Of a DNA stretch of 64,000 nucleotides, positions 35,048 through 45,870 are shown piece by piece (positions within the stretch are counted from its first letter, which is position 1; each line of letters begins with the position of its first letter). The notes beneath the pieces are model-generated. The model was not told the DNA's origin. It worked only from the letters and a program-made list of their open reading frames with translations, and searched no databases. The position numbers were made by a program, and so were the translations under genes. The stretch comes from Deferribacteraceae bacterium V6Fe1 (GTDB taxonomy: Bacteria > Chrysiogenota > Deferribacteres > Deferribacterales > Deferrivibrionaceae). The stretch spans positions 434,001 to 498,000 of the forward strand of contig CP063375.1 of NCBI GenBank assembly GCA_022813675.1, in the 5' to 3' direction.

Positions 35048-37048
35048 TTAACACTCTTTCAATTTAAATTTTGATACTATCTCTCTTAGCTCTTCAGCCA
35101 ACCCCTTTAATCTTTCTGCCTGATTATGATTTTCCACTGCTATTGAAGAGTTTTCCTGTGATATGGCAGCAATATCAGCCATATTGTTAGAAATCTCCTG
35201 ACTTGTTGCACTCTGCTGGTCAACTGCGGTAGCCACAGCCGTAATCTTATCTGCTATTTCAACTACCCCATCAATTATCTCGCTGAGGCTTATCTTGAGG
35301 TTACCTACCATCATACTACCCTCTTCAGCAAGCTTCACCCCTTTATCCATATCATTTACAGAAGTCTCCACCTCTTTTTGGATATTGTTTATCATATTGT
35401 CAATCTCTCCCGTTGCTTTTACAGTCCTTTCGGCAAGTTTTCTAACCTCATCGGCTACCACAGCAAAACCTCTGCCGTGCTCCCCCGCTCTTGCAGCTTC
35501 TATCGCAGCATTTAAGGCTAAAAGGTTTGTCTGGTCTGCAATCTCGGAAATTACGCTCAAAATTTCACCTATCTGCTCAGAAGATTTACCAAGTTGCTTG
35601 ATACTTTGCCCCGTACTGATTACTGAGCCTGAAAGCGTATTGATACTGTCAACAGTATCATCCAAAATCTTTCTACCTGTGTCTGCGGATTCCCTCACCG
35701 AATTAATTTCATTTGTAATCTGCTCGATATTTTGAGAAATCTCCTGAATGGTAGCAGTCATCTCATGAACAGCCACTTCCACCTGAGAAACTCTTTCTGC
35801 CTGACTTTCGGCACCTTGACTCATTTCATCACTTGAAACAGCCAAAGCCTCTGCAGAGCTTGTGACATCAATGGTAGCTCGGCTGACACCACATAATGCA
35901 CTATTCATCTGCTCCACCATTTTATTGACATTTTCTATAATAAGACCAATCTCATCTCTACTTTTTACGGCAAGAGTATTGGTCAAATCCCCTTCTGATA
36001 TTTCAGAGAAAAGTCTTTGTAGCTCATCTATCGGGTTTAATACATTTGCCTTAAAAATAATCCTTAATAAAACCAAAAATACCACAATAACCGCAAGGCT
36101 TGACAGTAGCATGATGGATCTTATTGCAGTAACGGTACCGCCTATAAACTCATCTTCATATGAGCCGCCCGCAATAATCCAATCTTTCGGTGCATAATAA
36201 GTGTAAGCTACAATTTTGTATTTCCCCTCCCATTTATACCTTACAACTCCGTTCTTATTTTTAACCATCTCTTTTGCAAAATCATACTTTAGTATACTTG
36301 TGCCTTCATATTTTTTACTGGGGTGAACTTCCAATACCCCATTAGAGTTCATAACGTAAAAATAACCTGTCTTCCCTATCTTTGTGGTCTTAATTGTCTC
36401 TTTTATATTATCAAGCATTTTAGCCTGAAGCACTCTTGAACCAGATAAAAGTTCATCTTCAGGGATAGCTACTACTACCACCCAATTCATTTGGATAAAA
36501 TATCTATAGGCTGCGTATATTTTCTGTTTCCCTTTATCTGTATCGATTTCGTAAGTGATTGTCCCGTTCATCTCGTCAATCATCTGCTTTATATAATCAC
36601 CGCTATCTTTCATACTTTTAGAATAAGGTGGTTTTACCGCATAACTGCCGTCATCAACTTTTAATGCATAAGCAAAACCAGTCTTTAAAACTTTTTTCTT
36701 TAAGATAATATTTGCCATTCTAAAAGAGAGTGTGGACTGGTCTTCCCCTTGAGCTGCGTAAAGAGAATACATATTCATTAAGGTCTCAGAAAAACTATTA
36801 GCTTCATTTTCAAGCATCTGAAATCCGTCTTTTACTCCGTTTTCAGCAACCAAATCGGCAGTTTTTATTGTCCCTTCCAAAGACTTTTTAAAAGTGTCAA
36901 CCTCTGCCATAATCTGTTTGGCAATCTCTTGGGAAAATTTTTTCTTTGCTTGGCTTATGATGGCTAAACTTATTACCAAAAAACTTAAAATAAGAATCAT
37001 ACTAACGGAAAGAAGTATTTTTGTCCTGATTTTCATATTTGAAAACAT
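35048..37048 (-). CDS. methyl-accepting chemotaxis protein
   Basis: This is a transmembrane chemoreceptor of 666 residues counted from the ATG at 37048 (GGAG six bases upstream; the earlier TTG start contains that site). It has a membrane helix at ~7-30, a periplasmic Cache-type sensor domain (to ~300) with [11 protein letters not shown] and [12 protein letters not shown], a second membrane helix (~310-330), a HAMP domain, and a signalling domain with the hairpin tip [20 protein letters not shown] followed by [18 protein letters not shown]. The ligand is unknown, and no che genes are nearby. It ends LKEC, without a pentapeptide for CheR binding. Confidence 0.93.
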   Translation of the reverse strand: MFSNMKIRTKILLSVSMILILSFLVISLAIISQAKKKFSQEIAKQIMAEVDTFKKSLEGTIKTADLVAENGVKDGFQMLENEANSFSETLMNMYSLYAAQGEDQSTLSFRMANIILKKKVLKTGFAYALKVDDGSYAVKPPYSKSMKDSGDYIKQMIDEMNGTITYEIDTDKGKQKIYAAYRYFIQMNWVVVVAIPEDELLSGSRVLQAKMLDNIKETIKTTKIGKTGYFYVMNSNGVLEVHPSKKYEGTSILKYDFAKEMVKNKNGVVRYKWEGKYKIVAYTYYAPKDWIIAGGSYEDEFIGGTVTAIRSIMLLSSLAVIVVFLVLLRIIFKANVLNPIDELQRLFSEISEGDLTNTLAVKSRDEIGLIIENVNKMVEQMNSALCGVSRATIDVTSSAEALAVSSDEMSQGAESQAERVSQVEVAVHEMTATIQEISQNIEQITNEINSVRESADTGRKILDDTVDSINTLSGSVISTGQSIKQLGKSSEQIGEILSVISEIADQTNLLALNAAIEAARAGEHGRGFAVVADEVRKLAERTVKATGEIDNMINNIQKEVETSVNDMDKGVKLAEEGSMMVGNLKISLSEIIDGVVEIADKITAVATAVDQQSATSQEISNNMADIAAISQENSSIAVENHNQAERLKGLAEELREIVSKFKLKEC

Positions 37049-37069
37049 AAGCAGCTCCAATATAATTTA

Positions 37070-37101
37070 GTAAAAGAGATTGCACCCATTAAAGCGCAAT
37101 C
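37070..37101 (-). terminator. possible terminator after glyQ
   Basis: On the minus strand GATTGCGCT and GGGTGCAATC can form an eight to nine-pair stem with wobble pairs and a loop of six, followed by TCTTTTAC. It lies between glyQ and the chemoreceptor. Confidence 0.45.
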
Positions 37102-37154
37102 CTATTTTAATTGTGTATTTATAAGGTAAAACTTTTATTTCTTTTAGCAAGCTA

Positions 37155-38024
37155 TTACTTTTTCAAAAGTGGAAACCCCATCTCTTCACGACTTTTTAGA
37201 TAACTTTCCGCGCAAAGTTTAGCCAAATTTCTAACCCTTGCAATGTAGCCTGTCCTTTCCGTAACAGAGATTGCATTTCTTGCATCAAGTAGGTTAAATG
37301 TATGGCTACACTTCAAACAGTAGTCATACGCCGGCAGCGGCAATCCTCTTTCAACCGTCCTTTTACATTCAGCCTCATACATATCAAAAAGTTTAAATAA
37401 CATTTCAGTATCTGCCACTTCAAAATTGTAAGTTGAGCCTTCTACTTCATTTCTGTGATAGACATCTCCGTAAGTGACATGTTTATTCCACTTAAGGTCA
37501 AAAACAGAGTTTACACCTTGCAGATACATTGTAATTCTTTCAAGCCCGTAAGTAATCTCTCCGCTTATAGGTTTTAAGTCGATGCCACCCGCTTGTTGAA
37601 AATATGTAAATTGGGTAATCTCCATACCGTCAAGCCATACTTCCCAGCCAAGCCCCCAAGCACCAAGCGTAGGTGATTCCCAATCGTCCTCTACAAATCT
37701 GATATCATGCTTAAGAGGGTCAATCCCCAAGTATTTCAAGCTGTCTAAATAAAGCTCCTGAATATTTTCAGGGGAAGGTTTCAAAATAACCTGAAACTGA
37801 TAATAGTGCTGCAATCTGTTGGGATTTTCGCCATATCTTCCGTCAGTAGGTCTTCTGCTTGGCTCTACGTATGCAACATTCCAAGGCTCAGGGCCTAAGC
37901 ATTTCAAAAAAGTTGCGGGGTTAAATGTCCCCGCACCTACCTCTATATCGTAAGGCTGATATATTATACAGCCATTTTTAGCCCAAAACTCCTGCAACTT
38001 CAAAATCACATCTTGAAAATACAT
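37155..38024 (-). CDS. glyQ: glycyl-tRNA synthetase alpha chain
   Basis: GlyQ is the catalytic alpha chain of the two-subunit bacterial glycyl-tRNA synthetase. The 289-residue protein has the class II features [39 protein letters not shown]-like [14 protein letters not shown], and YGLERI in motif 3. The beta chain gene glyS, which usually follows, is not adjacent: the next gene down is the chemoreceptor. It lies 45 bases after argG. Confidence 0.95.
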   Translation of the reverse strand: MYFQDVILKLQEFWAKNGCIIYQPYDIEVGAGTFNPATFLKCLGPEPWNVAYVEPSRRPTDGRYGENPNRLQHYYQFQVILKPSPENIQELYLDSLKYLGIDPLKHDIRFVEDDWESPTLGAWGLGWEVWLDGMEITQFTYFQQAGGIDLKPISGEITYGLERITMYLQGVNSVFDLKWNKHVTYGDVYHRNEVEGSTYNFEVADTEMLFKLFDMYEAECKRTVERGLPLPAYDYCLKCSHTFNLLDARNAISVTERTGYIARVRNLAKLCAESYLKSREEMGFPLLKK

Positions 38025-38069
38025 CTTTCCTCCATCAATATGTATCGCACATTTTTTTAAATACTTTAG

Positions 38070-39281
38070 TTACTTTTTCATCCTTTTTGCGTTTGCTCTT
38101 AACGGTAAAGAGTGTAATTTTATGAATCCGGTAGCGTCTGTCTGATTATATGCACCCAAATCATCATCCATAGACACTACTAATTTATCATAAACCGTAT
38201 ATGCTGATTCTCTTGAAACAACAGTGATATTCCCTTTGTAAAGTTCAAGCTTTACTTTTCCTGTTACAAATTCTTGAGATTTTTCCAAAAATGCCCTCAA
38301 ACAATCCATCTCAGGGCAATACCAATAGCCTGCATACACGAGATGAGCAAATCTTGGCATCAAAGTATCTTTAAGGTTTATAAGTGAGCCATCAAGGGTC
38401 AACCCCTCCAAATCCCTATGTGCTGCCATCAATATTGTTGCCCCGGGTGTCTCATAGACACCTCTTGACTTCATCCCTACATATCTGCTTTCAACCATAT
38501 CCACTCTGCCTACTGCATTTCTTCCGCCTATTTCATTTAATTTCTTAAGTAAATTTGCCGGGCTCAGCTTCTCACCGTTAACAGCTACTGGCTCACCTTT
38601 AACAAATTCAATTTCTACAGTTTCAGGAGTGTTAGGAGCATCTTCAGGTGCAACAGTCAACTCAAACATATCTTTTGGAGGTCTTTGAGCCGGATCTTCA
38701 AGAATGCCCGCTTCAAAGCTAATATGCATTAAGTTTTCGTCACTACTCCACGGTTTGTCGGCAGTTGCCTTTACAGGGATGTTGTGTTTTGCCGCAAACT
38801 CCATCGCCTCTTTTCTACCTTTAATTACATTGAAAAACTCAGGATCACGCCAAGGCACAATCGCTTTTAATTCCGGAGCAAGAGCAGCAGCTGTAAGCTC
38901 AAATCTTACCTGGTCATTCCCTTTACCTGTGGCACCGTGAGCAATATATTTGGCACCATATTCCTTGGCAAGCTCAACCATACCTTTTGCAATAATCGGT
39001 CTTGCAAGGGAAGTCCCCAAATAATATCTCCCTTCATAAAGGGCATTAAACTTTATTGAAGTGAAAACAAAATCTTTTACAAACTCTTCCTTTAAATCGA
39101 CAATTCTAAAATCTTTAGCACCTGACGCATAAGCTTTTTTCTCTATTGCGGGCAGATCATCCCTTTGCCCCAAATCGGCAACATATGCGATGACATCAAG
39201 CCCTTTAAGCTCAAGCCACTTTAAAATAACTGATGTATCAAGTCCTCCTGAATACGCTAGTACTACTCTCTCTCTTGCCAT
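38070..39281 (-). CDS. argG: argininosuccinate synthase
   Basis: ArgG joins citrulline and aspartate with ATP. The 403-residue protein has the P-loop AYSGGLDTSVILKW (residues 9-22), AHGATGKGNDQVRFE, and ESRYVGMKSRGVYETPG. It follows argF by 18 bases. argH (argininosuccinate lyase) is not in the window. Confidence 0.97.
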   Translation of the reverse strand: MARERVVLAYSGGLDTSVILKWLELKGLDVIAYVADLGQRDDLPAIEKKAYASGAKDFRIVDLKEEFVKDFVFTSIKFNALYEGRYYLGTSLARPIIAKGMVELAKEYGAKYIAHGATGKGNDQVRFELTAAALAPELKAIVPWRDPEFFNVIKGRKEAMEFAAKHNIPVKATADKPWSSDENLMHISFEAGILEDPAQRPPKDMFELTVAPEDAPNTPETVEIEFVKGEPVAVNGEKLSPANLLKKLNEIGGRNAVGRVDMVESRYVGMKSRGVYETPGATILMAAHRDLEGLTLDGSLINLKDTLMPRFAHLVYAGYWYCPEMDCLRAFLEKSQEFVTGKVKLELYKGNITVVSRESAYTVYDKLVVSMDDDLGAYNQTDATGFIKLHSLPLRANAKRMKK

Positions 39282-39299
39282 GTTGAACCTCCGATTATT

Positions 39300-40223
39300 T
39301 TATTTTATTAAACTTACCATAATAGCCTTTTGTGCATGAAGCCTGTTTTCTGCCTCGTCAAAAACTATCGACATTTCTGATTCCAAAACATCTTCCGTGA
39401 CCTCTTCACCCCTGTGAGCAGGTAAACAGTGCATAAAATATGTCCTCTTCCCTGTTGCATTCATAAGGTCAGAATCTACCTGATACCCTTTAAAATCTCT
39501 TATCCTCTTTTCGGACTCTTCCTCTTGCCCCATACTTGCCCAGACATCAGTGTATATTATGTCTGCTCCTTTTACCGCCTCATACGGGTCATAAACAATA
39601 TCAATATTAGCTCCAGTTTCTTTACCTATTTTTTGTGCTTCTTCAAAGACTTCTCTTTTGGCTTCATAGCCTTTTGGGCAAGCTAACGTAAAATCCATTC
39701 CAAATTTTGCCGCACCAATCATCCATGAATTTGCCATATTATTGCCATCTCCGATAAAAGCAACCTTAACACCGCTAAACTTGCCAAATTTTTCATATAT
39801 TGTCATAACATCTGCCATTACCTGACACGGATGAAAATCATCAGTAAGCCCGTTAATCACGGGGACCGAAGCATACTTTGCCAATTCTTCTATTTTGGAG
39901 TGAGCAAAAGTCCTTATCATTATCATATCAACATAACGGGAAAGTGTCCTTGCGGTATCGGCAATAGTTTCTCCCCGTCCAAGCTGAATATCATTTTTGC
40001 TTAAAAATAGAGGGTAGCCACCAAGTTCATAAACCCCCACTTCAAATGATACCCTTGTCCTTGTTGATGATTTTTCAAAAACAAGTGCAACCTTTTTCCC
40101 TTTCATATAGTGGGTCTGATCAATATTCTCTTTTCTATCCCTCTTTAATTTTATGGCAAGCTCAATCATCTCTATAAGCTCTTCTCTCGTAAAATCTTTA
40201 AGTGTTAAAAAATCTCTTTTCAA
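39300..40223 (-). CDS. argF: ornithine carbamoyltransferase
   Basis: ArgF makes citrulline from ornithine and carbamoyl phosphate. The 307-residue protein has the carbamoyl-phosphate loop KSSTRTRVSFE, HPCQVMADVMT, the ornithine Asp-Ser region DVWASMGQEEE, and the catalytic MHCLPAHRGEEV. It follows argD by nine bases. Confidence 0.97.
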   Translation of the reverse strand: MKRDFLTLKDFTREELIEMIELAIKLKRDRKENIDQTHYMKGKKVALVFEKSSTRTRVSFEVGVYELGGYPLFLSKNDIQLGRGETIADTARTLSRYVDMIMIRTFAHSKIEELAKYASVPVINGLTDDFHPCQVMADVMTIYEKFGKFSGVKVAFIGDGNNMANSWMIGAAKFGMDFTLACPKGYEAKREVFEEAQKIGKETGANIDIVYDPYEAVKGADIIYTDVWASMGQEEESEKRIRDFKGYQVDSDLMNATGKRTYFMHCLPAHRGEEVTEDVLESEMSIVFDEAENRLHAQKAIMVSLIK

Positions 40224-40232
40224 TTTCTCCTC

Positions 40233-41390
40233 CTATTCAGCCAAAAGCCTTTCAAAAATTTGTAAACCTTTGTCTAATGTCTCTTTATCTATATTTAACG
40301 GCGGATAGACTCTAAATGTATTATTCCCGGCAGGGATAATCACTAAGCCGTTTCTTAATGCTTTTTTAACAAACTCTGCAGCATCAATATCTTCACAGAG
40401 CTTCACCCCGAGCATCATCCCTATCCCCCTGACATCTCCAACATTACTAAAAATTTTAACAAGACGTTCTTTGATATAATCCCCTTTCTCCTTGACCGAT
40501 TTCAAAAATCCGGGTTTAAGCATTTCATTCAAAACGCTCTTTGCTGCCGCACAAGCCAAGAAATTACCACCAAATGTAGAACCGTGAGTGCCATAGCTCA
40601 AATACTCACCTACTTCTTTTCTTGCAACCATTGCACCTATTGGCACACCGTTACCGAGAGCTTTTGCCATAGTCATAATATCAGGCTCAATACCATAATG
40701 CTTGTATGCAAAAAGTTCTCCAGTTCGGCCCATCCCCGTTTGAATCTCATCAACGATTAATAGTATATCATTATTTTTTGCATAATCGTAAAGTGCTTTG
40801 ACAAATCCCCTTTCAAGTGGCACTACACCGCCTTCCCCCTGAACAAGCTCAATCATGACCGCAACTACATTATTCTTTTTAGCAAGAGCCAAGAATGCGT
40901 CAAAATCATTAGTATCAATATGGAAAAAGTAATCTGCCACCGGTCTGAACCCTTCTTTTACCTTATCTTGCCCGGTCGCTGAAAGTGTCGCATAAGTCCT
41001 TCCATGAAAGGAATTTTTCAATGTTATGATTTTATAACGCAACCCGTTATACTTTTTGTTGCCGTAAATTCTTGCAAGCTTTATGGCAGCTTCGTTTGCC
41101 TCCGCTCCGGAATTGCAAAAAAATACACCGCCACCAAACGAATTTTCAGAAATAATATCCGCAACCTCTTCCTGAATACCTATTCCGTAAAGATTAGAAG
41201 TATGAATCAGCGTTTTTGCTTGCTCGCAAATTGCATTAGCAACAGGTTCGAACGAATGACCCAAATTTGTCACTGATATGCCAGAGCCAAAATCGATATA
41301 ACTTTTACCATCCTTATCAAAAAGATAAGCACCTTCCCCTTTGACAAAGGAAACATCATAACGCTTATAACATTTGATTAAACTGTCCAT
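40233..41390 (-). CDS. argD: acetylornithine aminotransferase
   Basis: ArgD transaminates N-acetylornithine with PLP. I chose the ATG at 41390 because GGAGG precedes it by four bases; the earlier in-frame ATG has no site. The protein is 385 residues. It has VFFCNSGAEANEAAIKLAR, FHGRTYATLSATGQ, VDEIQTGMGRTGELFAY, and the PLP lysine in MAKALGNGVPIGA. It is the first gene of argD-argF-argG-glyQ and is divergent from selA. Confidence 0.94.
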   Translation of the reverse strand: MDSLIKCYKRYDVSFVKGEGAYLFDKDGKSYIDFGSGISVTNLGHSFEPVANAICEQAKTLIHTSNLYGIGIQEEVADIISENSFGGGVFFCNSGAEANEAAIKLARIYGNKKYNGLRYKIITLKNSFHGRTYATLSATGQDKVKEGFRPVADYFFHIDTNDFDAFLALAKKNNVVAVMIELVQGEGGVVPLERGFVKALYDYAKNNDILLIVDEIQTGMGRTGELFAYKHYGIEPDIMTMAKALGNGVPIGAMVARKEVGEYLSYGTHGSTFGGNFLACAAAKSVLNEMLKPGFLKSVKEKGDYIKERLVKIFSNVGDVRGIGMMLGVKLCEDIDAAEFVKKALRNGLVIIPAGNNTFRVYPPLNIDKETLDKGLQIFERLLAE

Positions 41391-41409
41391 AGCGCCTCCG
41401 AAAACATGA

Positions 41410-41438
41410 ATTATATATAATTGTATCCTAAAAATCAA
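41410..41438 (-). promoter_or_regulatory. promoter of the arg operon
   Basis: TTGATT and TATAAT on the minus strand are 17 bases apart. The -10 is inside the 14-base palindrome AATTATATATAATT, which could be part of an operator (an ArgR-type box is only partly matched). Confidence 0.68.
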
Positions 41439-41445
41439 TTTTATG

Positions 41446-41475
41446 TTGCAATAGCACCTAATATTTTTATATATT
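41446..41475 (+). promoter_or_regulatory. promoter of selA-selB
   Basis: TTGCAA and TATATT are 18 bases apart, placing the transcription start about three bases before the selA ATG at 41485. No ribosome site is visible before that ATG. Confidence 0.55.
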
Positions 41476-41484
41476 TACACCAAT

Positions 41485-42831
41485 ATGACTAAAGAATTGC
41501 TTAAAAAAATACCGAACAAAAATTTTTTATTAAACTCTCTGTTATTGAGCTGCTCCAATAGGGCACTTCTTAGCTACTGTATTGATGAAGAGCTTAATAA
41601 TTTGAGAAAAAAAATCCTTAATGGCAATACAAAAGCGGTAGATTCACATAAACTTATACAAACCATTCATTCAAGATATAAGCAAATATATAGAGGCACA
41701 ATCATCCCCGTAATAAATGCTACAGGTGTAGTGCTTCATACAAACCTTGGACGAGCGCCGATATCTGAAGAAATATTTGAAAATATAAAAAAGATTGTTA
41801 CAAGCTATTCCAACCTTGAATATGACATAAAAAAAGGGGAAAGAGGGGACAGATACCATCATGTGGCTGAATATTTGAAGATACTGACGGGTGCTGAAGA
41901 TGCTTTAATCGTAAACAATAACGCCTCAGCGGTATTCTTAATCTTGAATACATTTGGGAAAAGCAAAAATGTCCTCGTATCTCGCGGTGAATTAGTTGAA
42001 ATTGGCGGCAATTTTCGCATTCCGGAAGTAATGGTAAACAGCGGAGCAAAATTAAAAGAGATAGGCACAACAAACAAAACAAAACTTCGCGATTATGAGG
42101 AAAATATTGACGACAAAACCGCCATACTAATGAAAGTCCACAAGAGCAATTATAATATTGTAGGATTTGCCGAAGATGTAAACTACAAAGACATTGCAAA
42201 GCTTGCAAAAGATAAAAATATAATTTCTTACTATGACCTTGGTAGCGGCTTTCTCTCGGACATTTTTAAAACATTATGCAATGAACCTACACTAAAGGAA
42301 GTGGTCGAGAGCGGTATCGACTTGGTTAGTGCAAGCGGAGATAAGCTAATTGGCTCTGTGCAATGTGGAATAATTTTAGGCAAAAAAATATTAATAGATA
42401 AGCTTAAGAAAAATCAGCTCTTAAGAATGCTGCGAGTGGATAAAGTTACTCTCGCTTTTCTGCAAGAAACTTTTAAAAGTTACATTGAAGCGGATGAAAA
42501 TAAAATAAAATCATTAAATCTTTTTAATACAAACAGTTATGAGCTGACAAAAAAAGCAGAAAAATTAAAATCACTCATCGGTAAAATAGATTCTGAAATT
42601 GTAAACACCAAAACATACATAGGGGGTGGAAGCTGCCCTTTACAAGAGGTTGACTCGATAGGGCTTATAATCCATACCTACAAAGCAAAGTCAATGGAAA
42701 AACGCCTGAGGGAATTTGAAACCCCTGTGATATGCAGAAAAGGGGAAGACCATTTGCTTTTTGACATGATGGCAATTTTAGAAGATGAAATAGAAACACT
42801 TGCCGAGGCTATAAATTGGGCAAAAATGTAA
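41485..42831 (+). CDS. selA: L-seryl-tRNA(Sec) selenium transferase
   Basis: SelA turns Ser-tRNA(Sec) into Sec-tRNA(Sec) using selenophosphate and PLP. The 448-residue protein has [16 protein letters not shown] (78-93), [21 protein letters not shown], and the PLP-binding Lys287 in [15 protein letters not shown]. Length is standard. The start codon has no Shine-Dalgarno sequence. selB overlaps its end. The presence of this pair means the organism inserts selenocysteine, but neither selC (tRNA-Sec) nor selD was found here. Confidence 0.97.
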   Translation: MTKELLKKIPNKNFLLNSLLLSCSNRALLSYCIDEELNNLRKKILNGNTKAVDSHKLIQTIHSRYKQIYRGTIIPVINATGVVLHTNLGRAPISEEIFENIKKIVTSYSNLEYDIKKGERGDRYHHVAEYLKILTGAEDALIVNNNASAVFLILNTFGKSKNVLVSRGELVEIGGNFRIPEVMVNSGAKLKEIGTTNKTKLRDYEENIDDKTAILMKVHKSNYNIVGFAEDVNYKDIAKLAKDKNIISYYDLGSGFLSDIFKTLCNEPTLKEVVESGIDLVSASGDKLIGSVQCGIILGKKILIDKLKKNQLLRMLRVDKVTLAFLQETFKSYIEADENKIKSLNLFNTNSYELTKKAEKLKSLIGKIDSEIVNTKTYIGGGSCPLQEVDSIGLIIHTYKAKSMEKRLREFETPVICRKGEDHLLFDMMAILEDEIETLAEAINWAKM

Positions 42832-44651
42832 TTATCGGTACAGCCGGACATATTGACCACGGCAAATCATCACTTGTCAAAGCTCTTACAGGTACAGATC
42901 CGGACAGACTTAAAGAAGAAAAAAACAGAGGTATCACCATCGATTTGGGGTATGCCGGTTTTGAATTGGATAACCATTTGATATCATTTATCGATGTGCC
43001 GGGTCATGAAAGCTTTGTTAAAAACATGATAGCAGGTGCTACAAGCTTTGATATAGGGCTGATAGTTGTGGATGCACAGGAAAAAATTAAGGCTCAGACA
43101 ATAGAGCATACAAATATAATCAAATCGATTGGCATTGAACAACTAATTGTAGCAATTACAAAATCTGACCTATTAGACAGCCAGAGCTTAGACAAAAACC
43201 TGTCTGAAATTAAGAATTTTTTCATTCCCTATAATTTTAAAATAATTGACTTTATCCCCGTCAGCATTTTCAACTGCGAGAGTTTGGAAAAACTAAAAAA
43301 AATCATTCTAAAACACGCCGAAATTTTCGAATCTGACAATGAAAACAGACCTTTTTATTACCGCATCGACAGGGTATTTCATAAAAAAGGGTTTGGCACC
43401 ATTGTAACTGGCAGCTGTTTATTCGGTAAAATAAGTATAGGAGATGAGCTTACCCTATACCCGCAAAATATTAGTGTAAAAGTTAAAAACATAAACGTTC
43501 ATGGCAAGGAAATAAATATCGGCAAGGCTCACCAGAGATTGGCTCTTAATGTTGCAGGAATTGAAGCAGGCAAAATTGAAAGGGGAAACATTCTATTCGC
43601 AAAAGATTCTTACAAGCCCTTCAAAGAATACTACTGCAAAATTACAATCTTTGACAAAATGGACAAAGAGTTTATCCTTAAAACAAATAAAATCTATCAT
43701 GTATTTATAGGCACGACACATATCGATGCGAAAATCATACTTTTCGGCGATAAAAGTGTTAAAAACGGTGAGTCAGCCTTTTGTAAATTAGTTTTTCAAA
43801 CCGAATATCCGGCATTTACCGGGGAAACATTTTTAATAAGAGGGCTGGAACCTGCCACTACGGTTTGTGCGGGAAAAGTAATTGCCCCTTCCCTAAACGT
43901 TAAAAACAAGATTATCCAAAAGGCACTTGCCAAAGAAAATACAAAAGACTCTATTGAGCATATATTTAACAATATTGACAAAGGATTATATTTTTATACA
44001 AAAACCCAATACTTTAATTTTGAGGTTGATAATATTTTAAAAGAGCTAAAGATACTCTCATTTGATAACCTTAAAATTGACGCAAAACTCATTTCCAAAT
44101 GGTTAGGCATTCTAAAAAATAAACTTAAACAATTTGACAGCATTGACATCTCATCCGTAATACCTGCAACATATTTGGAAAATAAAAATTTTTTAGCCGT
44201 AACAAAAAATCTTCTTGAAACTAAAGTCCTAAACGAAAGCTTTAGAATCAATAACCTTACAATAGAGAAAAAAACTGAGTCGCCGTTAGAGTCATTAGCC
44301 AGCAAAGTATTACAGGCAATGCAAAAAGATATTACCCTCTCCAACAAGACACTTATTGCCGAAAAGATGCATATCACTTTAGATGACGCTAACAATGCAA
44401 TAAAAATTCTTTCAAACAGAGATATGGTAAAAAAGTTGGCGGACAATGTCTATATCCCAAAAACAACCTATGATAAATTTACAGAAGATGCCAAAAAGCT
44501 TGCAATTAAAGACGGATACGTTGACATAAAAAATTCAAAAGAGATTATAGATGCCCCGAGAAAAATCCTTATCCCGCTCCTTGACGCCCTGGACAAACAT
44601 CCAGATTTTATTAAAAAAGAGAATAAACGGTATTTAAAAAATAGAAAATAA
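42816..44651 (+). CDS. selB: selenocysteine-specific elongation factor
   Basis: SelB brings Sec-tRNA(Sec) to UGA codons next to a SECIS hairpin. The 611-residue protein has the G-domain ([48 protein letters not shown]), EF-Tu-like domains 2 and 3, and C-terminal winged helices that read the SECIS. It starts with TTG (GAGG seven bases upstream), overlapping selA by 16 bases, so the two are coupled. Its 3' end overlaps the convergent DUF4010 gene by 41 bases. Confidence 0.96.
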   Translation: MGKNVIIGTAGHIDHGKSSLVKALTGTDPDRLKEEKNRGITIDLGYAGFELDNHLISFIDVPGHESFVKNMIAGATSFDIGLIVVDAQEKIKAQTIEHTNIIKSIGIEQLIVAITKSDLLDSQSLDKNLSEIKNFFIPYNFKIIDFIPVSIFNCESLEKLKKIILKHAEIFESDNENRPFYYRIDRVFHKKGFGTIVTGSCLFGKISIGDELTLYPQNISVKVKNINVHGKEINIGKAHQRLALNVAGIEAGKIERGNILFAKDSYKPFKEYYCKITIFDKMDKEFILKTNKIYHVFIGTTHIDAKIILFGDKSVKNGESAFCKLVFQTEYPAFTGETFLIRGLEPATTVCAGKVIAPSLNVKNKIIQKALAKENTKDSIEHIFNNIDKGLYFYTKTQYFNFEVDNILKELKILSFDNLKIDAKLISKWLGILKNKLKQFDSIDISSVIPATYLENKNFLAVTKNLLETKVLNESFRINNLTIEKKTESPLESLASKVLQAMQKDITLSNKTLIAEKMHITLDDANNAIKILSNRDMVKKLADNVYIPKTTYDKFTEDAKKLAIKDGYVDIKNSKEIIDAPRKILIPLLDALDKHPDFIKKENKRYLKNRK

Positions 44652-45867
44652 CTATCAAAACACTCCCTACAAAAAGTGAACTCAGCACCCGTAATCCAAA
44701 ATTTCTGCCACCAATATAAACTGCAAGAAAGCCTTTAACCAGACTATTTACAATAGAAGCCACAATAATTCCCAGCAAATATATATCGTTTCCCGAATCC
44801 GTAAACGCCATTTTCGACATTAAAACCGTTATAGCATCTACGTCACTTACGCCCGAAATAGCTGCCAAAACCAAAACCCCAGCATCACCAAAATTTTTCT
44901 TCATAAAATCTGCCAACAATATTATAGCAAGCAACAATAGTCCAAACTTAACGGCAGAAGAAATGCTGACAGGGTTATCTACTTTAAAATTGTCAAGATT
45001 ATCTTTGGATGCCTTTTTTAGGCTGATTCCTGAAAAAACCAGTAAAAAAATTATTGCAGGCAGAAAATATATAAGGGCATATTTAAAAAGGGTATTATTG
45101 AAGACCCACACCAACACTAAAACTCTTACAAACATTATCGTACACCCTAAAACAATCCCTGATGTCAAAAGCTTGCCGGACTCTTTGTTACTTTTGTAAA
45201 AATTTGAAAGATTTATCGTAACAGCAGTTGAAGAGACAAAAGAGCCTAAAATCGCCGATACAATCAGGCCCTTTTTAGCCCCAACTAGTCTTATCCCCGC
45301 ATATCCCATAAAAGAGATACCGGCAATCAAAACAACTATTTTGAATACCCCTGCGGGGTTTAGCATTGATATCCCCATAAAAGATTTATCCGGTAAAAGC
45401 GGATAAATAATGGCTGCCAACATTAAAAATTTCAGAGTAGCCACAAAGTCGTCCTTAGTAAGCTTACCGACAAAGCCGTGAAGCAAATCCTTATTGGATA
45501 AAAAAGTGAATAAAACAACGCCGCTAACTACACCGACTTGTCTGTAACCTACGGAGATTAAATATGAAGAGAGAAAGGTCACCACAAGCGCAATTTCCGT
45601 TGTAAGTCCCCTCCCTTTTGTAGGAAAATCTCTTATATACCCTAACCCTGCCAAAAGAAGCACTGTCAAAAATCCTGCGACTCCAAAAAGATAGTTCAAT
45701 TTAATTGTCAAGAAACCTGATAAATAAGCAAGGATACCAACCAGAGAAAATGTCCTTACACCTGCCACAGCCTCTTTTTCAGAGCTATTCTTAACACTAT
45801 ATTGTCGCTCTACCCCTATCAAAAGAGCAAGGGCAGTCGACATAAAAAAAGATATCAGGACATCCAT
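44611..45867 (-). CDS. DUF4010/MgtC-type membrane protein
   Basis: The 418-residue protein is almost wholly hydrophobic with about 11-12 membrane segments. The N-terminus (LLIGVERQYSVKN ... AGVRTFSLVGILAYLSG) matches the MgtC/SapB family start, and the rest matches the DUF4010 membrane domain, with AAISGVSDVDAITVLMSKMA. Such proteins have been tied to metal or ion handling, but the substrate is unknown. It ends inside selB on the opposite strand (41-base convergent overlap). It lies three bases after lolA and probably shares its transcript. Confidence 0.82.
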   Translation of the reverse strand: MDVLISFFMSTALALLIGVERQYSVKNSSEKEAVAGVRTFSLVGILAYLSGFLTIKLNYLFGVAGFLTVLLLAGLGYIRDFPTKGRGLTTEIALVVTFLSSYLISVGYRQVGVVSGVVLFTFLSNKDLLHGFVGKLTKDDFVATLKFLMLAAIIYPLLPDKSFMGISMLNPAGVFKIVVLIAGISFMGYAGIRLVGAKKGLIVSAILGSFVSSTAVTINLSNFYKSNKESGKLLTSGIVLGCTIMFVRVLVLVWVFNNTLFKYALIYFLPAIIFLLVFSGISLKKASKDNLDNFKVDNPVSISSAVKFGLLLLAIILLADFMKKNFGDAGVLVLAAISGVSDVDAITVLMSKMAFTDSGNDIYLLGIIVASIVNSLVKGFLAVYIGGRNFGLRVLSSLFVGSVLIVIFYFLNTVYSLF

Positions 45868-45870
45868 TGA

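Noticed and set aside
41391-41484. tRNA-Sec (selC) next to selA
   Set aside because: The gap is only 94 bases, holds two divergent promoters, and shows no cloverleaf.
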